A stretch of 7,709 bases of DNA from Acidimicrobiia bacterium (lineage in GTDB: Bacteria; Actinomycetota; Acidimicrobiia; IMCC26256; JAENVU01), in assembly GCA_025357995.1 (NCBI GenBank), contig JANYLF010000300.1, positions 1-7,709 on the forward strand, written 5' to 3'. Each line of letters begins with the position of its first letter. Positions within the stretch are counted from its first letter, which is position 1. Made by a program: the position numbers and the translations under genes. This document shows, piece after piece, positions 1 through 6,500 of this stretch. The notes under the pieces are model-generated. The model saw only the letters and a list, made by a program, of their open reading frames with translations, did not search any database and was not told where the DNA came from.

Positions 1-314
1 CCCGCGAGAAACTCGAGCATCGTGCGCACGGCGACGGTGTCGGGCGGTGCGGCCACGACACATCCGGAGTCGCGGTAACGCGCCAACGCGTCGGCTGCGA
101 GTTGCCGGGCCGTCGCGGCTTGTTCCGGCGATATTCCCGCAGTCGGGTCGAACGATTGTGCTGCGCTCGGACGCAGGTCGTCCCGCAGGAGCGAGAGGTC
201 TCCGGTCAGTGTTGCCACCGCGGCCAAAAGCGGCGGCGTGTCGATCTCCGCGAGTGCATCGAGGATCTCGACATCGGACGCGGTGATCGCGAGCGGTTCA
301 GGGTCCAGGTGCAT
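1..314 (-). CDS. N-terminal fragment of a flavin-containing (Baeyer-Villiger / 4-hydroxyacetophenone monooxygenase-like) monooxygenase
   Basis: This gene begins at 314 and runs off the left edge; 104 codons are visible. ATG at 314-312 is the only reasonable start, because an in-frame TGA lies at 329-327. The visible part matches the helical N-terminal extension of 4-hydroxyacetophenone monooxygenase-type enzymes as I remember it: a segment PPLLAAVATLTGDLSLLR (residues 27-44), then LRP, a P-E-Q helix with Ala/Arg-rich heptads (62-81), and RTMLEFLA at 97-104, just before the expected FAD-binding Rossmann motif. That motif (GxGxxG) lies outside the window, so cofactor binding cannot be confirmed here. 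Family members use FAD and NADPH to insert oxygen into ketones or hydroxylate substrates in the cytosol. No Shine-Dalgarno is visible. The start lies 27 nt after the PNPOx-like gene on the same strand, so co-transcription is likely. The family call is from recognition of a partial protein; the exact substrate is unknown. Confidence 0.72.
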   Translation of the reverse strand, partial: MHLDPEPLAITASDVEILDALAEIDTPPLLAAVATLTGDLSLLRDDLRPSAAQSFDPTAGISPEQAATARQLAADALARYRDSGCVVAAPPDTVAVRTMLEFLA

Positions 315-341
315 AGCGACGGAGTTTCACACGCGCGACGT

Positions 342-782
342 CTAGAGGTAGGCGCGCACGCTGAACGCCCATTCGGGCTGCGGGCCCGGAATGCGTCGGC
401 CGGTGATGCGAATGGGCTCGATCACCAGCCACGAATCGCGGTCGGGCGCCCACGGCGTGGGATCGAACCGCTCCGCAAAGTCCGAGGCCCGCTCGTCGAC
501 CGCGTGGAGGATGCCGCGAGCCAGCACCGACCATCCGACGTGGCGAACGGGGTCGATGCCGTCGATCTGGAGTGCCACTCGCGCTTGGGGGTGATCGAGG
601 GCACCGTCGGCGCGAGTGCGGATCGCGATCCACCGATGCCGTCCACGGTCGACCATCCGGTAGTTGACCGGGAACACGACGGGCCAGCCGTCGTCGTTGA
701 TGGCGATCCGGCCCACACCGTGCGCCGCGAGGAGATCCACACACTCTTCCGTGGTGAGATCCTCGAGTACGGCACGGTTCAT
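342..782 (-). CDS. Pyridoxamine 5'-phosphate oxidase-like FMN-binding split-barrel protein
   Basis: This encodes a 146-aa cytosolic protein of the PNPOx-like split-barrel family (Pyridox_ox_2 type), whose members bind FMN or related flavins/F420 and often have no known substrate. The diagnostic block is GRIAINDDGWPVVFPVNY at about residues 23-40 (strand-turn-strand with GRIA and P-V-N-Y). It is followed by a basic IAIRTR strand, VALQIDGID, GWSVLARG and a C-terminal W-L-V-I-E-P-xx-I-T-G-R strand. Length fits the family. I chose ATG at 782-780 because the conserved fold begins just after it. A TTG at 824-822 is in frame but would add 14 unconserved residues and overlap a likely promoter. Directly before the ATG is TACTGT-GGAGGT: the GGAGGT is too close (no gap) for a normal Shine-Dalgarno, but TACTGT sits where a -10 box for a leaderless mRNA would. 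It lies 60 nt after the LOG gene and 27 nt before the monooxygenase gene. True vitamin B6 oxidase activity is unlikely from sequence alone. Confidence 0.88.
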   Translation of the reverse strand: MNRAVLEDLTTEECVDLLAAHGVGRIAINDDGWPVVFPVNYRMVDRGRHRWIAIRTRADGALDHPQARVALQIDGIDPVRHVGWSVLARGILHAVDERASDFAERFDPTPWAPDRDSWLVIEPIRITGRRIPGPQPEWAFSVRAYL

Positions 783-788
783 ACCTCC

Positions 789-794
789 ACAGTA
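789..794 (-). promoter_or_regulatory. Candidate -10 box (TACTGT) for a leaderless transcript of the PNPOx-like gene
   Basis: Reading the minus strand, TACTGT fits TAnnnT and ends six bases before the ATG at 782. That is the spacing expected if transcription begins at the A of the start codon, a common arrangement in actinobacteria. No good -35 element is visible about 17 nt upstream. The intervening GGAGGT could instead be a badly spaced ribosome binding site. If real, the PNPOx-like and monooxygenase genes can be expressed independently of the nitroreductase-LOG pair. Confidence 0.35.
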
Positions 795-842
795 CGAACC
801 AATGGGGTGTGCGACACCGGCCAAAGGACCGAACTGTCAGGG

Positions 843-2021
843 TCAAAGGTCTCGGTCCCGGCAATGCGCGGCACAGAAGGACCACGGCGCGTTCGTCGAC
901 GGGATCGGTTCGTGCGCGTGGAGGGCGACGACGGCCTCGGCCGCCGTCTCGACGATCGTGACGATGTCGTGCCATCGCGCGCCCGGATCGATCGCGTGCA
1001 GCAGTGGCAGCGCGGGCAACGTCTCGGTCCAGAACTGCGAGCCGAGCAGCACCATCGGGCTCGCCTCACCCAGCGCGAAGTAGCTGTTCTGCGCGGCGTC
1101 CTGGAAGAGCTCCTGCACGGTACCCGCACCGCCCGGAGCAAAGACGATGCCGCGCCGCGCCACGGAGACGAGCCCGTCCTCGCGCGCACTGTTGTCGAAG
1201 TACTTGGCGATACAGGTCGCGAAGATCGTTGGGGGTTCGTGACCGTACAGCCACGTGGGGATACCCAGGCTCGGCCGCGGTGTCACATCGGGGTTGGCCG
1301 CGACGACGGCGAAAGCCTGCGCGACGAACTCGTAGTCGTCGAAGCGCGGTGCGACGGCCAATACCGCGAGTGCCGCGTCCAAGCGATCGTCGGGCGCGTC
1401 CGCGCACCAGGCGCCGAGATGGGTTGCTTCCATCGCACCAGGACCGCCGCCGCTCACCATGAGGAAGCCTTCGCGAGTCAGTGCGCGCGCGAGGCGAGCA
1501 ATCTCCGCGTACGCGCCGTCGACCGCTCGCGGAAGGTCGTGACCGCCCATCACCGCAATGGCGTGGCGATCCCGCCCGTCGACGCGGAGGAAATCGTCCA
1601 TCGCGTCGGCGATCGCGTGATCGTGCAGGCGGCGGGCGAGAGCATGCACCACAGAGTCGGCATGCGGACCTCCCGTGGCGGTCCAGTAGTCGTAGATCTG
1701 CGCGTCGGGCGTGTGGCAGTACGAGCACGGGTCGGTCGGCTCGAAGCCCGCGAACAATTCGGATGGCGAGTACAGCTCGGCGCGGTAGGGATCGAACGGG
1801 AGACCGGTGAGTTTGGGAAATATCGCGGCGCCGCGCGTCATGAGTCGTTCCAGATCTCCCGCGCCACCGGTACAACCGAAGAAGTAGGTACGTTCGAGAT
1901 CGTGAGCCGCCAGGCGATCCACGAGACCGTCGAGCGACAGATCCTGGAGCACGACGTCGGTGAGGGCGTCCCCCCGATCGAGGCGCGCGACCAACTCCGC
2001 CGGGTCGGAGATCTCGATCAT
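843..2021 (-). CDS. Long LOG-family Rossmann protein (nucleotide 5'-monophosphate nucleosidase / lysine decarboxylase-like)
   Basis: This 392-aa protein carries the two signature loops of the LOG family: VSGGGPGAMEA at residues 189-199 and PGGAGTVQE at 296-304 (the PGGxGTxxE phosphoribohydrolase motif with its Glu). VMGGH at 157-161 is probably the first Rossmann turn of that domain. LOG enzymes hydrolyse nucleoside 5'-monophosphates, releasing a base (a cytokinin in plants and some actinobacteria) and ribose 5-phosphate. The long bacterial form PpnN (E. coli YgdH) is a pyrimidine/purine nucleotide nucleosidase. This protein is about twice the length of a minimal LOG: residues 1-150 form an extra N-terminal region with YFFGCTGGAGDLERL, PYRAELYSPSELFAGF and CSYCHTPDAQIYDYW, so it groups with the long type. 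Substrate cannot be read from sequence. The start ATG at 2021-2019 overlaps the nitroreductase stop (ATGA), indicating translational coupling. The older label lysine decarboxylase is misleading. Its place among flavin-enzyme genes is unexplained. Confidence 0.88.
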   Translation of the reverse strand: MIEISDPAELVARLDRGDALTDVVLQDLSLDGLVDRLAAHDLERTYFFGCTGGAGDLERLMTRGAAIFPKLTGLPFDPYRAELYSPSELFAGFEPTDPCSYCHTPDAQIYDYWTATGGPHADSVVHALARRLHDHAIADAMDDFLRVDGRDRHAIAVMGGHDLPRAVDGAYAEIARLARALTREGFLMVSGGGPGAMEATHLGAWCADAPDDRLDAALAVLAVAPRFDDYEFVAQAFAVVAANPDVTPRPSLGIPTWLYGHEPPTIFATCIAKYFDNSAREDGLVSVARRGIVFAPGGAGTVQELFQDAAQNSYFALGEASPMVLLGSQFWTETLPALPLLHAIDPGARWHDIVTIVETAAEAVVALHAHEPIPSTNAPWSFCAAHCRDRDL

Positions 2022-2725
2022 GCCCCGCCGCCGTTCGATCCGTCACTGCCGAACGGGTCGCCGTTGTAGCGATCGACGGTCGTGAACGACGACACGGGCC
2101 CGCGCGTCAGCTTGGAGAAGGACTTCACGGGATGACCGAGCGCGATCAACGCCGCGATCGCGTGGCCGTCCGGCACTCCGAGGAGCGCGAGAACATCCGG
2201 TTCACGACGAATCACCATCGTGGTGAGCACGCCACCCAATCCGACGTCGCGCGCGGCGAGCAGCACACTCCACGCGAACGGATACACCGAAGCGGCGCCG
2301 GCGAACGTGTATCGATCGAGATCGCGGTCGACGGCCGCGAGCTCCGCCAGATCGACCGTGATCGCCAACAGCACCGGCACTTCGTGGAGGCGCTCCGCGA
2401 AACCATCCGGTGACGCGCTCGCCGCGATCCCAGGAGCGCCGACGACCGCGCGCGCCTCGGCGTCGCGGTCGGCTAGTGGCGACCACGGAGTGAGGCCCGC
2501 GGCGCGCTGCGCGAGATAGTCGTACCAACCAGTGAGGTAGAGATCGCGCAAGCCGCGTCGAACAATCGGGTCCTTGACCACGATCACCTGCCAGCCCTGA
2601 CGGTTCCCCCCACTCGGTGCGAACCGTGCGACATCCAGCACGTGCGCGAGGGTGGCATCGTCGACGGGAGCAGCCGTGAAGTCTCGGATCGCACCCGTCG
2701 TGGTAAGCGCGGCATAAAGGTCCAT
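2018..2725 (-). CDS. Nitroreductase-family FMN oxidoreductase
   Basis: This 235-aa protein fits the nitroreductase fold (PF00881 type), which uses FMN and NAD(P)H to reduce nitro compounds, quinones or other conjugated substrates, usually as a cytosolic homodimer. The N-terminus has the family's R-x-F (R14-F16) in the position of the FMN-contacting Arg, followed by PVDDATLAHVLDVARFAPSGGNRQGWQVIVV (about 20-50), whose APSGGNRQ-W turn is the typical flavin site. A later helix-strand unit, G-L-G-G-V-L-T-T, leads into EPDVLALLGVPDGHAIAALIALGHP, the usual C-terminal core. The protein ends with VDRYNGDPFG and a Gly/Ser tail. The start ATG at 2725-2723 is the first codon that gives this complete fold; there is no Shine-Dalgarno, but a TAnnnT box lies six bases upstream. 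It heads the minus-strand cluster, and its stop overlaps the start of the LOG gene by four bases. The preferred substrate is unknown. Confidence 0.92.
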   Translation of the reverse strand: MDLYAALTTTGAIRDFTAAPVDDATLAHVLDVARFAPSGGNRQGWQVIVVKDPIVRRGLRDLYLTGWYDYLAQRAAGLTPWSPLADRDAEARAVVGAPGIAASASPDGFAERLHEVPVLLAITVDLAELAAVDRDLDRYTFAGAASVYPFAWSVLLAARDVGLGGVLTTMVIRREPDVLALLGVPDGHAIAALIALGHPVKSFSKLTRGPVSSFTTVDRYNGDPFGSDGSNGGGA

Positions 2726-2731
2726 GCCCAG

Positions 2732-2762
2732 AAACTACGTCGAGCGCCGATCGGACCGTCAC
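2732..2762 (-). promoter_or_regulatory. Candidate leaderless promoter of the nitroreductase-LOG operon
   Basis: On the minus strand TAGTTT (2737-2732) fits TAnnnT and ends six bases before the ATG at 2725, so transcription could begin at the start codon itself. GTGACG (2762-2757) resembles TTGAC and lies 19 nt upstream, a long but tolerable spacer. Most of the element lies in the left arm and loop of the large inverted repeat at 2735-2801, so a factor bound to that repeat would compete with RNA polymerase. The assignment rests on pattern only. Confidence 0.4.
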
Positions 2763-2801
2763 GGCTGGGGGGAGACGGAGACCGATTGGCGCTCGACGTA
2801 G
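2735..2801. repeat. Large inverted repeat / hairpin next to the nitroreductase start
   Basis: The left arm 2735-2754 (begins CTACGTCGAGCGCC) is the reverse complement of the right arm 2782-2801 (ends GGCGCTCGACGTAG) at 19 of 20 positions. In minus-strand RNA the one mismatch becomes an A·C pair (wobble G·U if read from the plus strand). The outermost 14 bp are perfect. An inner five-base stem, CCGTC at 2756-2760 with GACGG at 2774-2778, lies inside the loop. In the minus direction the stem is followed by TTTCT and then the ATG ten bases after the stem, so it could act as an attenuator or terminator for transcripts entering from upstream. As DNA it could equally be a dimeric operator, since it spans the nitroreductase -35/-10 region. 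The arms are far longer than expected by chance. Confidence 0.8.
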
Positions 2802-2867
2802 AACACAGGTGCGATACGCAGGCGCTTGGCTGGCGTCACGCATACGGATCGCACGAGAACTCGACGG

Positions 2868-2969
2868 CTACTGCGGGTGGCGCCCCTCAGGTCGCGCCCG
2901 TTGGGCACTCACCTCCCGGGACCACGGAACCGCACCCACGGTTCCACGGGACACACCAACTGCTTGCAT
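2868..2969 (-). CDS. Possible 33-aa small ORF or leader peptide
   Basis: ATG at 2969-2967 opens 33 codons ending in TAG at 2870-2868. It is preceded by GAGGAGG with four bases (AACG) between the Gs and the ATG, the strongest Shine-Dalgarno in the window and unlike the neighbouring genes, which mostly lack one. The peptide begins MQAVGVSRGTVGAV, has one Trp, and ends in an Arg-rich RARPEGRHPQ; there is no membrane segment, signal peptide or run of a single amino acid. I do not recognise it. Third-position G+C is about 65%, lower than in the surrounding genes, which weakens the case for a conserved protein. It lies upstream of the hairpin and nitroreductase on the same strand, so a cis-acting leader peptide is one reading; a chance purine-rich tract before an ATG is another. 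Confidence 0.3.
   Translation of the reverse strand: MQAVGVSRGTVGAVPWSREVSAQRARPEGRHPQ
2926..2945. repeat. Short perfect palindrome (GGAACCG-N6-CGGTTCC)
   Basis: Seven bases on each side pair perfectly around a six-base spacer (CACCCA). The flanks repeat ACGG words, giving CCACGG on both sides. The size and symmetry fit either an operator half-site pair or a small RNA hairpin; it lies within the 33-codon ORF. No other copy was seen in the window. Confidence 0.45.
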
Positions 2970-3103
2970 CGTTCCTCCTCGATTGGGGGACTGCTGCTTG
3001 CCGTCGCCGTTGACAAGATCAGGATCACACCCGTCGGTACCGGCTGGGTTGCTCGTCGGAGACGGTTCGGCGTCTGGACGCTGACGGACCGATGACCGCA
3101 AAC

Positions 3104-3133
3104 ATGACGGGTGGGTACCGGCGGTCGTAGCCT
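3104..3133 (+). promoter_or_regulatory. Candidate promoter of the SnoaL-cyclase operon
   Basis: ATGACG at 3104-3109 resembles TTGAC, and TAGCCT at 3128-3133 fits TAnnnT, with an 18-nt spacer. Transcription would begin about 3140, giving a leader of only a few bases before the ATG at 3144. That agrees with the absence of a Shine-Dalgarno there. A perfect TTGACA further upstream at 3010-3015 has no matching -10. Confidence 0.4.
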
Positions 3134-3143
3134 CCATTTCCCT

Positions 3144-3560
3144 ATGGATATCGAGCTGCGCAACCGTCGCGACGCCGCAATTCGCGAGCACATGGAGTCC
3201 GAGAATCGGCTCGATTTCGACGCCACGATCGCGACGTTCACGCACCCGAGGTATGAACTCATCGGGACCGGCCAGGTGTTTGACGGCGCCGACGAAGTCA
3301 TGGACTACTACCGGTCCAGTCGCGCCGCGTTTCCGGACCAGCGCAATGTGATCCACACGTTGCGCCACGCCGACGACGCGGTGATCGTGGAGTTCGATCT
3401 CCTCGGCACGCACACCGGAGATTTCTTGGGCGTCGCGCCGACTGGAAACACCTTCCGCGCGCGTATGGCGGCGATCTTCGAGTTCGACGGCGACCGCATC
3501 ACGTGTGAGCGGATCTACTTCGACTCCGCCACGGTCCTTCGCCAACTCGGCATTACGTAG
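3144..3560 (+). CDS. SnoaL-like / ester cyclase-like NTF2-fold protein
   Basis: This 138-aa protein has the pattern of SnoaL-like, polyketide-cyclase-type members of the NTF2 cone fold: an opening helix, H-P-R-Y-E-L-I-G-T-G (34-43), V-F-D-G-A-D-E-V (45-52), A-F-P-D-Q (62-66), L-L-G-T-H-T-G (86-92), A-P-T-G (98-101) and F-E-F-D-G-D-R-I, ending E-R-I-Y-F-D-S-A-T-V-L-R-Q-L-G (122-136). The FPDQ, GTHxG and ER-YFD words are typical of this subgroup. Such proteins are small cytosolic enzymes or ligand-binding proteins; many act on polyketide, steroid or other small hydrophobic molecules, and most are uncharacterised. I chose ATG at 3144 over the in-frame GTG at 3111 because the fold begins there and the putative -10 box lies between the two. 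It is 19 nt ahead of the cyclase gene on the same strand, so the two are probably co-transcribed. Confidence 0.87.
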   Translation: MDIELRNRRDAAIREHMESENRLDFDATIATFTHPRYELIGTGQVFDGADEVMDYYRSSRAAFPDQRNVIHTLRHADDAVIVEFDLLGTHTGDFLGVAPTGNTFRARMAAIFEFDGDRITCERIYFDSATVLRQLGIT

Positions 3561-3579
3561 GTCGAACGCGGAATCACGA

Positions 3580-6500
3580 ATGGTCACCGCAGCACCTCGA
3601 CTCCGATCGCTGCTGCCATTTCTCCCGCGCGTAACGATCGAGTGGGCGCGCCGCGACGACGGTTCCCAGTTCCAGCTCGTCGACGGTTCCCTGCTCTTCG
3701 TCGACATCTCGGGCTTCACCAAGATGTCCGAACGACTGGCGCGCCACGGCCGACTCGGAGCGGAGGAAGTGACCGACGCGGTCGAACACTGCTTCGGCGC
3801 GCTGCTCGGGCTCGCGTACGCCGCCGGTGGGAGTCTGCTGAAGTTCGGCGGCGACGCGTTGCTCATCCTCTTCACCGGTGACGACCACGCGACGCGCGCG
3901 GCGACGTCGGCGATCGCGATGCAACAGCGACTTGGTCACGTCGGCGAGATCGACACCAGCGCGGGTCGCGTCAAGTTGCGCATGTCGGCCGGGGTGCACT
4001 CCGGCACGTTTGGATGCTTCCTCGTCGGCGAATCGCATCGTGAGCTGATCCTGGCCGGCGTCGACGTGAGCACCGTCGTCGAGATGGAGGGCACCGCGAG
4101 TGCCGGACAGATCGTGGTCAGCCCGGCCACTGCGGCCAATATCGAGCCGCGCCTCGTGGGCCCGGTCCTGGGCACCGGTCGTCGCCTGCGCCGCGTCGAG
4201 GTGCGCATCCCCGAGGATCCTGCGCCCCGATCGCTCGACGCCGACGGCCTCGATCTGCGCCCCTACCTCCCGTCCGCGATTCGCGCCCATGTGCTTTCCG
4301 GCGGTGGCGAACCCGAACACCGTCAGGTCTGCATCGCGTTCTGCCATTTCGAGGGCACCGACAAGCTGATGCGTGACCGCGGTCCGAGCGCGGTGGCGGG
4401 CGCGCTGCACGAGCTCGTGACGGCAGTGCAACACGAAGTGGATCGCGCCGGAGTGACCTTCCTCGCGACGGACGTGGACCTCGATGGCGGCAAGATCATC
4501 CTCGCATCGGGGATCCCCGCCTCGACCGGCCAGGACATCGACGCGCTCCTCGGCGCGGTGCGTCGCATCGGCGATACACCGCTCCCGCTCCCGATGCGGA
4601 TCGGCGTGCACCGCGGTGCGGTGTTCGCGGGCGAAGTCGGACCCCCGTACCGCCGGACGTTCACCGTGATGGGCGACACGGTGAACCTCACCGCGCGGTT
4701 GATGGCCAAGGCAGCACCCGGCGAGATCGTCGCGAGTCCCGATATCCTCAACCCGGCCCGCACGCAGTTCGACACCACACCGCTCGAACCGTTCATGGTA
4801 AAGGGCAAACGCCACCCCGTGGTGGCTTCCACGCTCGGTGCAACGCACCGGAGAGAATCTCGCACCGCGGTCGTGCTCCCACTCGTCGGCCGCGACACGG
4901 AGCTGGCGACGATCTCGGCCGCACTCGACGCCGTACGGGGCGGCGCGGGCCGCGCACTCGAACTCATCGGCCCGGCGGGGATCGGCAAATCGCGTCTCAC
5001 CGAAGAGGTGCGGCACCTCTCGTCGGACCTGCCCCAGCTCAGCGTGGCGTGTGACCCCTACGAAGCGACGAGCCCGTACGCCGCGTTCTGGTGGCTCCTG
5101 CACGACGTGCTAGCGCAGCCGCCGACCGCCGATCGCCAGGTGGTGGCCGAGGCGCTGACGACCGCGGTCGCGTGGCACATGCCCGAACTCGACCCGTGGC
5201 TCCCGCTCCTCGGCGTTCCGCTCGACCTCGACCTGCCGCCGACCCCCGAGGTGGCGGCGATCGCGGTCGAGTTCGTCCCCGACAAGGTGCGCGAAGTCAC
5301 CGCGACATTCCTGAACGCCGCCCTCCCCCAGGGTGTTGTCGTGATCATCGAGGACGCGCACTGGATGGACGACGCGTCGAGCCTCGTCCTCGATCAGATC
5401 ATCCGCGCCATCCCGGAACGACCCGCGCTCGTCTGTCTGACCCGTCGCGCCGACACCACCGGCTATCACCTCGTCGCCCGCAGCCACACTCGATCGATGG
5501 TGCTCGAACCGCTGAGTTCCGAAGACGCAACGCGCGCCCTCGTGGCCGCGACCGATACGGCACCGCTGCGGTCCGACGACATCACGCGACTCACCGAACG
5601 TGCCGCGGGGAACCCACTCTTCCTCGAGGAGCTGCTCGAAACCTTGCGCCACGGCGGTGACGTCGCCACACTCCCGGATACCGTCGACGCCCTCGTCACG
5701 GCCCAGATCGACCGGCTCCATCCGGAGCTGCGCGCGCTCGTACGCGTGGCGTCGGTGCTCGGGCAGAGCTTCCTGCTCCACGAGTTGGCCGAGCTCATCT
5801 CCGACGAACTCCCGCCACCCGATCACGACGTGTGGGAGGAGCTCAAGGGGATCCTGAGCTTCACCGGTCCGGGCGCGTTGCGGTTCCGGCACGCGCTCGT
5901 CCGTGACGCCGCCTACCAAGAGCTGCCGTATCGACGAAGGCGCGAGCTGCACGCGCGCGCGGGCGACGCGATCGCCGCACCACTCGGCGACCACCCCGAG
6001 GTGGAGGCCGAGCTGCTGTCACTGCACTACCTGCACGCCCAGCGGTATAACGACGCGTGGCGATTCGCGCGCGTCGCGGCGACACGCGCGACCGAAAAGT
6101 ACGCGAACGTCGAAGCCGCGGAGTTGCTCGAACGCGCGATCAACGCGGCCCGCCGAGGCGCGGACGTGTTCGCCAACGATCTGGCCGACGTCTGGGAACA
6201 GCTCGGCGATGTCAAGGAACGCTCCGGCGTGTACGACGAGGCCCTCCGCGCGTACCGGAGTGGTCGGCGTCTGCGCGGCGACGACCGCACCGCGGTCGCC
6301 GGCATCTTGCTCAAGGAGGCATGGATCGCCGAACGCGTCGGTCGGTCGTCGGAAGCGGTGCGGGCGGTGCGGCGGGGCCTGAAAATCCTGGGATCCGACT
6401 CCACTGAACCTTCGCGTACGGAGCTTTCGCTCGCTGCACAACGCATTCGAGTACAGCTGCGCGCCTGGTACGCCACGGTGCGCCAGACCCAGGGGCGCTC

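Larger units (their letters stand above)
2726..3143. other. Divergent intergenic region between the flavin-enzyme cluster and the SnoaL-cyclase operon
   Basis: This 418-base stretch separates two divergently transcribed units and contains no gene with recognisable homology. It holds, from left to right: the nitroreductase promoter and a 67-base hairpin, a 33-codon minus-strand ORF with a strong ribosome binding site, a short perfect palindrome inside that ORF, a repeated GGTACCGGC word, and a plus-strand promoter ending near 3133. I looked for tRNA-like arms and found none. Several overlapping ORFs exist in other frames, but none shows a protein family signature. Confidence 0.6.

Noticed and set aside
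783..824. In-frame TTG start extending the PNPOx-like protein by 14 residues
   Set aside because: No Shine-Dalgarno, no family similarity in the extension, and it would run through the likely -10 box.
102..2069. A 655-codon plus-strand open frame
   Set aside because: It lies antisense to four genes with clear family motifs, is rich in Arg/Val/Asp in the way of a shadow frame in GC-rich DNA, and shows no domain.
3010..3015. Perfect TTGACA -35 box on the plus strand
   Set aside because: No TAnnnT or other -10-like hexamer lies 16 to 19 bases downstream, so it was not called a promoter.
3090..3128. 12-codon plus-strand ORF just before the SnoaL gene
   Set aside because: No ribosome binding site and too short to support; its stop codon coincides with the -10 box.
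3505..3579. Upstream in-frame start for the cyclase gene
   Set aside because: The extra 25 residues overlap the end of the SnoaL gene in another frame and look like its shadow (Ser/Arg-rich); ATG at 3580 fits the intergenic spacing.
2868..3875. A 335-codon minus-strand frame that includes the 33-codon ORF at its end
   Set aside because: Most of it is antisense to the SnoaL and cyclase genes. Only the last 33 codons have an independent ribosome binding site.
3574..5103. A 509-codon minus-strand open frame, with similar ones at 5110-5994 and 6019-7065
   Set aside because: All are antisense shadows of the cyclase gene, with no recognisable motifs and Arg/His/Glu-rich composition.
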